The position numbers and the translations under genes are program-made. Shown in pieces: positions 54,239 to 62,053 of a DNA stretch of 64,000 nt. How positions within the stretch are numbered: the stretch's first letter is position 1; each line of letters begins with the position of its first letter. The DNA is taken from the NCBI GenBank assembly GCA_035515235.1, contig DATJBS010000040.1, forward strand, positions 70,771 to 134,770, read 5' to 3'. The DNA comes from JAMLHH01 sp035515235 (lineage in GTDB: Bacteria; Bacteroidota; Bacteroidia; Chitinophagales; JADIYW01). Below the pieces are notes generated by a model that was not told the origin of the DNA, ran no database searches, and was given only the letters and a program-made list of their open reading frames with translations.

Positions 54239-54646
54239 TTAAAGCGATAATATTTTACTGACTTTTTCAATAATAATATCAGATTGATCAGTAGTATATA
54301 ATTTGGAAGAAATGTCTGCAGAGTACATCAGCAAATCTTCTTTGTATTGTACTTCAAATCTAGAGGAGTGATTTTTAATAAATTCTGCAAAACTTTCCCA
54401 CGCATATTTGGAGCTAAATCCATGAGAAATCAGCCAATTGAAGATCAATTCAGTTTGTATAGACGTTTCAGAATCATTTCCCATATCTCTTTGAGTCAGA
54501 TAGTACCAAGATTTGATCAAATCATTCTTCATTAGTTGAATACTTTCTTTCGAATGACCATCAAATGAAGTGGCTATGGCATATGCTAAATAACCAATAT
54601 TTCGGTATAGACTGATATTGACGTTCATTTTTCTAGAGGAGTTCAA
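54239..54646 (-). CDS. Conserved-looking small protein of unknown function
   Basis: A 135-residue, probably all-helical soluble protein (MNSSRKMNVNISLYRNIGYLAYAIA). It has no membrane segment, metal motif or recognised family. A second possible start lies at 54628 (MNVNISLYRN). It sits between porX and pfkA, both on the same strand, with gaps of 71 and 114 bases. A normal amino-acid makeup and a full-length frame support a real gene. Confidence 0.7.
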   Translation of the reverse strand: MNSSRKMNVNISLYRNIGYLAYAIATSFDGHSKESIQLMKNDLIKSWYYLTQRDMGNDSETSIQTELIFNWLISHGFSSKYAWESFAEFIKNHSSRFEVQYKEDLLMYSADISSKLYTTDQSDIIIEKVSKILSL

Positions 54647-54717
54647 TACAAAATTGTATTCAAGCTCTAAATATCCATCTATGAATTAGTCTTTAAAGTG
54701 AGCAAACTTACACTCTA

Positions 54718-55695
54718 TTATTTTGACAAAATTTTAAGCATTTCTATGACTTGGTGATCGATGACCAAAGGTCTGTTTTTTACATCTTTCAATGGAGTAT
54801 AATGAATGCGATGATGCACAGCACCTGCCATTACATTTTTCAAACCATTATGTATAGCTTCTACTGCACCTACCCCAAGTTTTGTAGCCAATACTCTATC
54901 TCTACAAGTAGGAGAGCCGCCTCTCTGAATATGTCCTAAAATAGTTACGCCGGTATGTATGCTTGGATATTTTTGGTTGATGATTTTTTCTAATTGATAT
55001 GCGCCACCAGCTTCGTCTCCTTCGGCTACTACTACAATATATGAACTGTCTTTCCAGCTTTTCTTATGTTCTATGACATCGTATAATAATTGTAAATCTC
55101 TCTGAGTTTCTGGAATGATTATGCCTTCGGCTCCCGTAGCAATTCCTGTATTATAAGCGATATAACCTGCATTTCTGCCCATCACTTCTACAAAGAACAA
55201 TCTATGATGTGATTTTGCAGTATCTCTTATTCTATCTACAGCTTCCATTGCAATATTGATGGCAGTATCAAAACCTATGGAATCATCAGTTCCACTAATA
55301 TCATTATCTATAGTTTTAGGAATTCCGATGACATTAATGGTAGATTCTTGAGCGACAATATCTGCTCCTCTCATAGAGCCATCTCCACCGATGAGTATTA
55401 GATGTTCGATACCTTGAGCATAGAGTTGTTCGTAAGCGATTTTTCTATATTTCTCTTCTTTAAATCTTTCACTTCTGGAAGATTTTAAAATAGTGCCACC
55501 ATTCGATATAATATTACTTACAGAGCCAGCATGAAGAGGAACAAAATCTCCATCTATCAGACCTTCATAACCTCTTTGTATACCTATTACTTCGTAACCA
55601 TAATATGTAGAAGCTCTCACCGCAGCTCTAATTGCAGGGTTCAGACCGGGTACATCCCCGCCAGAAGTCATGATGGCGATTGTTGATTTTGACAT
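54718..55695 (-). CDS. pfkA: 6-phosphofructokinase
   Basis: A 325-residue ATP-dependent enzyme making fructose 1,6-bisphosphate in glycolysis. Motifs: TSGGDVPGLNPAIRA at the N-terminus, GGDGSMRGA (ATP site), PKTIDNDI with the catalytic aspartate, FVEVMGRNAGYIA and GHIQRGGSP. Length fits the bacterial PfkA type. Confidence 0.96.
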   Translation of the reverse strand: MSKSTIAIMTSGGDVPGLNPAIRAAVRASTYYGYEVIGIQRGYEGLIDGDFVPLHAGSVSNIISNGGTILKSSRSERFKEEKYRKIAYEQLYAQGIEHLILIGGDGSMRGADIVAQESTINVIGIPKTIDNDISGTDDSIGFDTAINIAMEAVDRIRDTAKSHHRLFFVEVMGRNAGYIAYNTGIATGAEGIIIPETQRDLQLLYDVIEHKKSWKDSSYIVVVAEGDEAGGAYQLEKIINQKYPSIHTGVTILGHIQRGGSPTCRDRVLATKLGVGAVEAIHNGLKNVMAGAVHHRIHYTPLKDVKNRPLVIDHQVIEMLKILSK

Positions 55696-55838
55696 AGTAT
55701 AAATTTACAAACTTGTTTTGCGCTAATATAAATTTTTAGAAAGTAAAACATTCATCTTTCAATGATGTTTAGAAGAAGTATAAGTCAATATTCGATTACA
55801 AATAGTATTATTGAACCAAAAGTAATATAAATATTAAA

Positions 55839-56258
55839 ATGCAAGAAAAAGTAGCAGTATTTCGTAGAGCGACATTTAATGCAGCTCATCGACTTTATAA
55901 TAAAAGCTGGTCAGAGGAGAAAAATCAATCTGTTTTTGGATTGTGTAATAATCATAATTTCCACGGACATAATTATGTCTTAGAAGTGAAGCTGATAGGA
56001 GAGGTCGATCCTGAAACTGGATATGTCATAGATTTAAAAATATTAAAAGATATCATTAAAGAAGAAGTAGAAGATAGATTTGATCATCAAAATCTCAATC
56101 TAGACTGCCCAGAATTTGAGCATTTGAATCCTACAGCAGAAAATATTGCTATCGTTATTCATCGATTACTCAGTAAAAGGTTAGATTCTAATAAATACAA
56201 TGTCTCTCTCCGTCTATACGAAACTCCTAATAACTATGTAGAATATCCTGTTTCGTAA
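55839..56258 (+). CDS. 6-pyruvoyl-tetrahydropterin synthase/QueD-family enzyme
   Basis: A 139-residue T-fold protein. Zinc ligands are seen as His in FNAAHRL and the HGH pair in CNNHNFHGHNY, whose cysteine is the active-site residue. FDHQNLN and YETPNNYVEY complete the site. The CNN-x3-HGHNY spacing resembles eukaryote-like PTPS more than classical QueD (CxxxHGH), so it could serve tetrahydropterin synthesis rather than queuosine. Product not certain. Confidence 0.88.
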   Translation: MQEKVAVFRRATFNAAHRLYNKSWSEEKNQSVFGLCNNHNFHGHNYVLEVKLIGEVDPETGYVIDLKILKDIIKEEVEDRFDHQNLNLDCPEFEHLNPTAENIAIVIHRLLSKRLDSNKYNVSLRLYETPNNYVEYPVS

Positions 56259-56899
56259 TGGATTAATGTGCTAATTTGTTAATGTGACAATGCTGCAATG
56301 TGACAATATGCTAATGAATTGAAATGGAAATCGATATTGCTTTATAAGAGTGTTGTCATTCTGACGAAGGAAGAATCTCTAAATAGTTTAATTTCGGTTT
56401 TAATCGCCCATTGCTTTATTCGTGTATTGTCATTCTGACGCAGGAAGAATCTCTGAAGAGCATTTGCCTAATTTTAATACCCAGTATCAATCGCCCATTG
56501 CTTTAGCTGTGGGCATAGAATGAAAAGGTTTTGAGATTCTGAAACGATACTGAAAAAGATACTGAAACAAGTTCAGCATGACGTCCTCAGCATGACGTCT
56601 TCAGCATGACATAGTCGGTTAATGACTAAACGGTATCAATCGCCCATTGCTTTATCCGTTTAATGTCATTCTGACGAAGGAAGAATCTCTGAAGAGCATT
56701 TGCCTAATTTTAATACCCGGTATCAATCGCCCATTGCTTTAGCTGTGGGCATAGAATGAAAAGGTTTTGAGATTCTGAAAGAGATTCTGAAACATTACTG
56801 AAAAAGATACTGAAACAAGTTCAGCATGAAATCTTCAGCATGACGTTATGGGAGAGTGAATGTCAATTGCCCATGACTTCAGTCGTGGGCGAAATTATC
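56259..56899. repeat. Intergenic cluster of dispersed repeats
   Basis: About 640 bases without a gene. A unit from 56403 to about 56585 is repeated at 56639 to about 56830 (offset 236 bases) with small changes. Shared motifs are ATCGCCCATTGCTTTA, GTCATTCTGACG, GGAAGAATCTCTGAAGAG and AAGTTCAGCATGA. The last three recur at 57317 and beyond, and GTCATTCTGACG also occurs inside the element at 22481-22885. Such repeats are typical interspersed sequences between convergent genes. Confidence 0.8.
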
Positions 56900-57241
56900 T
56901 CAAATCACCTCCAACACCCTCTCCGGAGGTCGTGCAATAACAGCTTTTTCGCCATTGACCACAATAGGTCTTTGTAACAAAACGGGATGTTGAACAAGAG
57001 CTTGTTGTAATTCATTTTCCATCGGAGTGGTAGAACCGAATAATTTATTGTAAACCGGCTCGTCAGTTCTTACCATATCTATGAAAGGAACATTAAGAAG
57101 TTGATGCAATCGTTGAATCTCGTCTAGATTTAATGGTTGATCAATATAATTGCGAATGGAGAAATCAATACCTTTTTCGTTTAGAATATCCACCGCATTA
57201 CGGCTTTTACTACAACTATTATTATGATAAACCTCTATCAT
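56900..57241 (-). CDS. arsC: ArsC-family arsenate reductase/Spx-like protein
   Basis: A 114-residue thioredoxin-fold protein starting MIEVYHNNSCSKSRNAVDIL. The active-site cysteine is in CSKSR (residue ~10). The arginines in VRTDEP, LQRPIVV and IARPPERV match the anion-binding arginines of glutaredoxin-coupled ArsC. The ATG at 57241 fits the family; an upstream ATG at 57295 adds 18 odd residues. No other arsenic genes are near, so it may have another redox role. It lies inside a repeat cluster. Confidence 0.85.
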   Translation of the reverse strand: MIEVYHNNSCSKSRNAVDILNEKGIDFSIRNYIDQPLNLDEIQRLHQLLNVPFIDMVRTDEPVYNKLFGSTTPMENELQQALVQHPVLLQRPIVVNGEKAVIARPPERVLEVI

Positions 57242-57295
57242 TTGAAATATTATTTGGTGAGATAATGATATAATATTAAAAAATATTGATGTCAA

Positions 57296-57926
57296 TAGCT
57301 AATAATTTATCCATGTAATGTCATTCTGACGAAGGAAGAATCTCTGAGAAGCACTTGCTTCATTTCTAATTCCGTCATTCTGATTAAAGAAGAATTTCGG
57401 ACACTGACTAAGATTTAAAAAGCATTTCGATTGATATCTAAATCAATAGTCGTCCAACTCTGATGCGCCTAGATTTTGCAGGCGGGTACACACTCTGTGA
57501 GAAAGACGTGACATCTTCAGCATGACGTTTTGGGTAAACGTACTACTACGTCATTGCGGGCTCGTTCCGCGTAGTCATTGCGGGCTTGTTCCGCGTAGTC
57601 ATTGCGGGCTTGTTCCGCAATCTCATTCTAGAGATACTGAAACAAGTTCAGCATGACGGGACGGAAGAGCGAATTCAATCGCCTACGACTTTAGTCGTGG
57701 GCAGAAGGGTAAAGATGCTGAAACGATACTGAAACAAGTTCAGCATGACGTCTTGAGAATGACTAATCGGCTATCCATAGCCCATGACTTTAGTCGTGGG
57801 CGAAAATGATGAGACGAAATGACGGCTATCAATAGCCCATGACTTTAGTCGTGGGCGTTGATTAATACGGTTTCAACCCATGACTTTAGTCATGGGTAAA
57901 CTGATAATTAATAGAATAAATAATTG
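57296..57926. repeat. Repeat cluster with palindromic REP-like units and 24-bp tandem repeats
   Basis: About 630 bases without a gene. It holds: the GTCATTCTGACG and GGAAGAATCTCTG units near 57317; a ~97-bp stretch (57422-57518) similar to 22578-22673; three exact-spaced 24-bp tandem units starting at 57551, 57575 and 57599 (core TCATTGCGGGCTYGTTCCGC); and at least four palindromes of the type GCCCATGACTTTAGTCGTGG (near 57685, 57781, 57836, 57868) that can fold into ~22-base hairpins. Confidence 0.8.
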
Positions 57927-58292
57927 TGGAGCTGGAGGGATTTGAACCCTCGTCCGGCTAAGGTGCCTATGGGCTTTCTACATGTTTAGCGACAACTTAA
58001 TTTTCGACATCAACTAGGTGTTCTCACTGCCCTATCGCTGATGCTTATACCTGTGTTTAATCTCAAAAGGCGGTAAGGCTTCCAAGACGATCCTGCTTTG
58101 TCGATGCCCATTCCATTGCAACAAGGAAAACTTTGGGTGGACACTTGAGGTTAGTCCTTTGGACTAAGCTGCAAGGGCGTAGTTGTTCTCGCCGAATAAA
58201 AAAGTTTCATGCTTTAATTTATAACGGGCCAAATACACAATGCCCGACATGCTTACACATCTGCCGACTTCCCGTCAATTCCTGTCAGCCCC
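57927..58292 (-). ncRNA. ssrA: Transfer-messenger RNA
   Basis: A 366-base tmRNA that rescues stalled ribosomes. Its 5' end GGGGCTGACAGG (58281-58292) pairs with CAGCTCC (57928-57934) as the acceptor stem, and the TPsiC arm GGTTCAAATCC lies next to the 3' end. The tag-coding part (58164-58193) reads GENNYALAA then a stop, ending in the ALAA-type degradation signal. CCA is not encoded, so it must be added by the CCA enzyme. A +strand frame here is only its shadow. Confidence 0.95.
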
Positions 58293-58338
58293 GATTTTTC
58301 AAAGAACGATTGTAGATTGCTCTACAAAGTTTGAACTG

Positions 58339-58346
58339 CAAAGATA
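58339..58346 (-). promoter_or_regulatory. ssrA promoter -7 element
   Basis: Reading minus, TATCTTTG is a perfect -7 motif about 47 bases before the mature tmRNA 5' end, so the primary transcript would carry a leader removed by RNase P. The upstream element is weak. Confidence 0.6.
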
Positions 58347-58559
58347 GTGCATTCTCAATGAATTGAAGATGTCTTTGCATTTTTTAGATTTTTTATCCTA
58401 AATATTATTTTTTGGACTTTTTGCCTTTCTTCTTTTTAATAGGAGTGGATATAGATTGCTCTTTGAGGAATGATAGTTTTTCCGATGTAATCGAACTTTA
58501 CTTTGTTAAGTAACATTAATAAAATTGTATGGCTTAAACTTTAGATTATTTTTGTTTTC

Positions 58560-60551
58560 ATGAAAACTATAATCAGACATGTACTTTTAATTTGTTTTGT
58601 ATTTGTTTCTATAGTTCGTTTGTATGGAAATAATTATTCTTCTAGAGAGGTTTTGTGGAAACAAATTGAAAAGGATACATTTCCCAACTTATTAGATGAG
58701 TCAGCAATATTTAAGATTGCTGAGTTTTCTTTGAAAGAACTTTCTTTGATTGCAAAAGATACTTCAAAAAGAGATTTGGCTTTAAATCGAGCATATTTTT
58801 ACAATATTTTAGCTAGAAATTTTGACGTAGCAGATAGCCTTTTTCAGATTGCTGAAAAGACATACCCTTCAGTTTATAATGAAATAATTGGTTATAAAGC
58901 AATAGCAGATTATTTATTCTGTAGTACTTTTGATTCTAATTGTAAAGTAGATACCACAGATATTTTAAAAAATCTTAAATATGCTTTTGACAATTCTTTA
59001 ATCACAACATCATTGCAATGGAATTGGGTAGAGAATTGGTTGCTTGATTCTGAAATGCTTATTTCAGCAAAAAACGAAGGTTGGGAATTTTTAGAATCAA
59101 TAGACAGTCGTCTGATACCTAAATGGGAAGGAGGTATAGTTTCTATTCGTAGAAGAATCGAAAACGATAAAGAAGCGTTATTAATTTCTGGCGGATCAAG
59201 AAGTCCTTTAATCCTTCTAGAGAAAAATGAATTGGATTTTTGGATAGATAAAACTATTGAAGCTGGGCTTGATAGTTTTCCAGGTGGTGAAAGACTTTAT
59301 GTTTTAGATTTCAATAATGATGGATATCAAGATATCTTTATTTTAAGGTCTTCAAGTAATCTAAAAGGAAATATTTATTCACCCTCTTTATTGAAAAATA
59401 AGGGAGATGGTACTTTTGAGGATATTACTTTAGAAGTTAATTTAAATCTACCGATCAATTCTGAATGCGCTTGCTGGTTTGATATAGATGGTAATGGTAA
59501 GCTGGATGTATTTATTGGGGGGAATGGTATGCCATCTCGATTATTTATGCAAAATGATATTGGGGTTTTTGAAGAAAATGCTCAGTTATATGGTTTGAAC
59601 ACAGGGCAAGATAAAATTAGAGACTGTGCTGTGATTGATGTCAATAATGATGGATGGGATGATTTGTATCTTTCAGTATTTGGAGGTAACAATCGTATGT
59701 ACATAAGAGAAATGTTGGAGAATCGGTATTTGTTTTTTGTAGATAAAGCTGTTAAGTTAGGTGTTGAAAATCCATTTTTAGGTGGGATTTTAAAAGTTGG
59801 AGATTTTGATGGTGATAGCAAGATTGAGTTGTTAGCTGGAGTTGATATTTCATTTGATAGTGATCTAATGATTAGGTCTTTGAGAGGAGATTTTAGAGGG
59901 AGAGAGAATGTCATGTTATATAAATTTCTTCAAAATGATAGTATCCATAAGACGGAGATGCCTATACAATTACTTCCAATGCGTTCTGCCATTTCTTTTG
60001 AGAATGATGAAAAGGATATGCCTAGTTGGTTTTATATTGGAGGAAGATCTGTTCTAGATTTAATTCCATTAGTAAAGTTTCATTACTCTTATGTTCCAAC
60101 TAATAAAAGTATTCCAAAACTTCTTAAGCCAAAACAATGGCCTAATTATGCTCATAGTATTACAATAGCAGATGTTGATGGTAGTTTAATGCCTACAGTA
60201 TGGGTGAAAGGAGGAGGTAGTTACCCTATAATGAGTCCATCTATTACTGGCTATCATTTTGAATCATCCAAAGGTCACTATATAAATATTCAACCTGTAA
60301 CTGAAAGTATTAAGAGCGTTATAGGTACAGAGGTGAGTGTTTATATGAAATCTTCAAATGGCTTTTCTATAGTGAGATCAAAAAAAATCTCACCCGTAGA
60401 TAGTTGGGGTGGAGGCGCCGGTCAGTATTTTTGGTGGATACCTGAAGGATATAAGATTGTTCGAGTAGAAGTGAAGTGGACAAGAGGTATAACAAGAGAA
60501 TATTTAATTAGTACTAATGAAAAAAGAATCTTACTTTATGAAAAAGATTAA
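58560..60551 (+). CDS. Exported FG-GAP/VCBS-repeat protein
   Basis: A 663-residue protein with a signal peptide (VLLICFVFVSIVRLYG). The first ~220 residues are helical. FG-GAP/VCBS-type calcium-binding blades follow: VLDFNNDGYQDIFIL, LLKNKGDGTFEDIT, WFDIDGNGKLDVFIGG, VIDVNNDGWDDLYL and VGDFDGDSKIELLAG, ending in an ASPIC/UnbV-like segment (GTEVSVYMKSSNGFSIVRSK). Such beta-propellers bind ligands or partners at the surface. It is the first of four same-strand genes for exported proteins, and the next gene overlaps its end. Confidence 0.85.
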   Translation: MKTIIRHVLLICFVFVSIVRLYGNNYSSREVLWKQIEKDTFPNLLDESAIFKIAEFSLKELSLIAKDTSKRDLALNRAYFYNILARNFDVADSLFQIAEKTYPSVYNEIIGYKAIADYLFCSTFDSNCKVDTTDILKNLKYAFDNSLITTSLQWNWVENWLLDSEMLISAKNEGWEFLESIDSRLIPKWEGGIVSIRRRIENDKEALLISGGSRSPLILLEKNELDFWIDKTIEAGLDSFPGGERLYVLDFNNDGYQDIFILRSSSNLKGNIYSPSLLKNKGDGTFEDITLEVNLNLPINSECACWFDIDGNGKLDVFIGGNGMPSRLFMQNDIGVFEENAQLYGLNTGQDKIRDCAVIDVNNDGWDDLYLSVFGGNNRMYIREMLENRYLFFVDKAVKLGVENPFLGGILKVGDFDGDSKIELLAGVDISFDSDLMIRSLRGDFRGRENVMLYKFLQNDSIHKTEMPIQLLPMRSAISFENDEKDMPSWFYIGGRSVLDLIPLVKFHYSYVPTNKSIPKLLKPKQWPNYAHSITIADVDGSLMPTVWVKGGGSYPIMSPSITGYHFESSKGHYINIQPVTESIKSVIGTEVSVYMKSSNGFSIVRSKKISPVDSWGGGAGQYFWWIPEGYKIVRVEVKWTRGITREYLISTNEKRILLYEKD

Positions 60552-61428
60552 TTCTAAATATATTTTGAAATATTTAAAAGGATTATTTGAATATGCTTTC
60601 ATGTTCTTTTTTCTTTTACTTTTTTATGTTCCAATAGTTTCAGCATCAACTCAAACTAGCTTGTTGACATCCGATTCATTACAGTTTAAAATTGACTCTA
60701 ATGATTTTTATGGAGTATACAAAAGTGTCATATGGCATGGAGTCGAAGTTGGAGGGATAAAAGAAATTAAGCGTAAATGTGATAGTCTTGAAATGGAATG
60801 TACATTTTTTAAACCTTTCTTAAAACACTCGCCTATAGAACTCAATAATGATTCTACTGAATCAATTGCTGTGGGTAGTTTATTAGCAAATGTGCCTAGA
60901 GAAGCTTTTATGAGTGAATGGGAGTATAGTAATTGGAATAGTTTAACAGATTATACCTTAGGCTGGAAGATATCTACTCCAGATTCTGAATTATGGGGAA
61001 TAAGACCAACTATTACAGATTTTTTTATTCCAAGAGATAAGGATGGGGTTGCATTGTTTCCATCCGAAAAGATATTAAATGCGTATCAAGTTAATGCCTA
61101 TATTTTTGGCAAAAGTAGAATTTTATTATATGTAGGTTCTGAAATAAAAACATTACCTAAAACTTCTGATAAAGAATATATTCTTAATATTTCAAATCTA
61201 ATTCAACATAACGGCAATTTAGAACAATATGATACTTTAATAAATGGTTACAAATATTCTGGATTGAGATTGTTAGGTGCAGATAATTATACAGAATTTA
61301 ATATCTTAGGGAGGTCGTATTTAGATAAATGGATTTATATTTTTTATGTAAATTGGGGACCTGAAGAAAAGCATTTAACGCTTCCAACTATAAAAAATAT
61401 TATCTCAAAACTGAAATTTAACTTATAG
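60538..61428 (+). CDS. Exported protein of unknown family
   Basis: A 296-residue protein with an N-terminal hydrophobic segment ending IVSAS, a probable signal peptide. The mature part is soluble and mixed alpha/beta, and I recognise no family. The start at 60538 overlaps the previous gene by 14 bases, suggesting translational coupling; an upstream in-frame ATG at 60517 is possible. Confidence 0.75.
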   Translation: MKKINSKYILKYLKGLFEYAFMFFFLLLFYVPIVSASTQTSLLTSDSLQFKIDSNDFYGVYKSVIWHGVEVGGIKEIKRKCDSLEMECTFFKPFLKHSPIELNNDSTESIAVGSLLANVPREAFMSEWEYSNWNSLTDYTLGWKISTPDSELWGIRPTITDFFIPRDKDGVALFPSEKILNAYQVNAYIFGKSRILLYVGSEIKTLPKTSDKEYILNISNLIQHNGNLEQYDTLINGYKYSGLRLLGADNYTEFNILGRSYLDKWIYIFYVNWGPEEKHLTLPTIKNIISKLKFNL

Positions 61429-61556
61429 TATTAAGTTTTTATTCATGTAAGTTTGCCCGTTTCCATTTGTTTTATTTAATGAAAACAAAGGTTATTTTTT
61501 TATCTATACTTTAATATAAGGTAAATTTTGTTTAAATTTAATCATTAAAAGAGTGT

Positions 61557-62042
61557 ATGAAAAATATTCTATTGTTGTGTACAATGTTGTTCGCTTTTGT
61601 TAATCCAAAAGTTGTGCATGGGGCGAACGAAAAAGATGAGATAGGTATAATCGATAACTCTATCACTCAATTTTTATTAAAAGAAATAGATTATAGCAAG
61701 ATAAAGCCTATTAATATTTCTATTGATGTTTTGAAAAAGTATACTAATAAGTATACAAATAATAAAAGTGAGAGAGAAAATCTATTAGAAATTATTAACA
61801 GTGGAAAATATTCCGATAATTTTATAGCTTTTGAAAAAACTAATTTTGTTTTTTTTGATTCTATAGTTAACAAAAAAATAGAAAAATTAGAAGGGAAAAG
61901 TGATATTCCTGATTCTACATACAAAATTGTTTACTCAGGAATTGGAACGAATGGAGATTTAATTTCTGTAGATGTAATTTTAATGAATCTAGATAAAAAA
62001 GGATACAGAATTTTTGCCTCATTTCAGAATCTATTACAATAA
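61557..62042 (+). CDS. Small exported protein of unknown family
   Basis: A 161-residue protein with a signal peptide (ILLLCTMLFAFVNPKVVHG). The rest is rich in Lys, Asn and Ile with no known motif. It follows the previous gene after 128 bases and precedes the long secreted protein by 11 bases, so cotranscription with the latter is likely. Confidence 0.7.
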   Translation: MKNILLLCTMLFAFVNPKVVHGANEKDEIGIIDNSITQFLLKEIDYSKIKPINISIDVLKKYTNKYTNNKSERENLLEIINSGKYSDNFIAFEKTNFVFFDSIVNKKIEKLEGKSDIPDSTYKIVYSGIGTNGDLISVDVILMNLDKKGYRIFASFQNLLQ

Positions 62043-62053
62043 AATATTTGCTC

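Noticed and set aside
58133..58315. A 60-codon plus-strand frame
   Set aside because: It lies on the complement of the tmRNA, whose stems explain the open frame.
58400..58510. Minus-strand frame ending TPIKKKKGKKSKK
   Set aside because: It has no start codon before an upstream stop and is only about 30 codons; at most a gene remnant.
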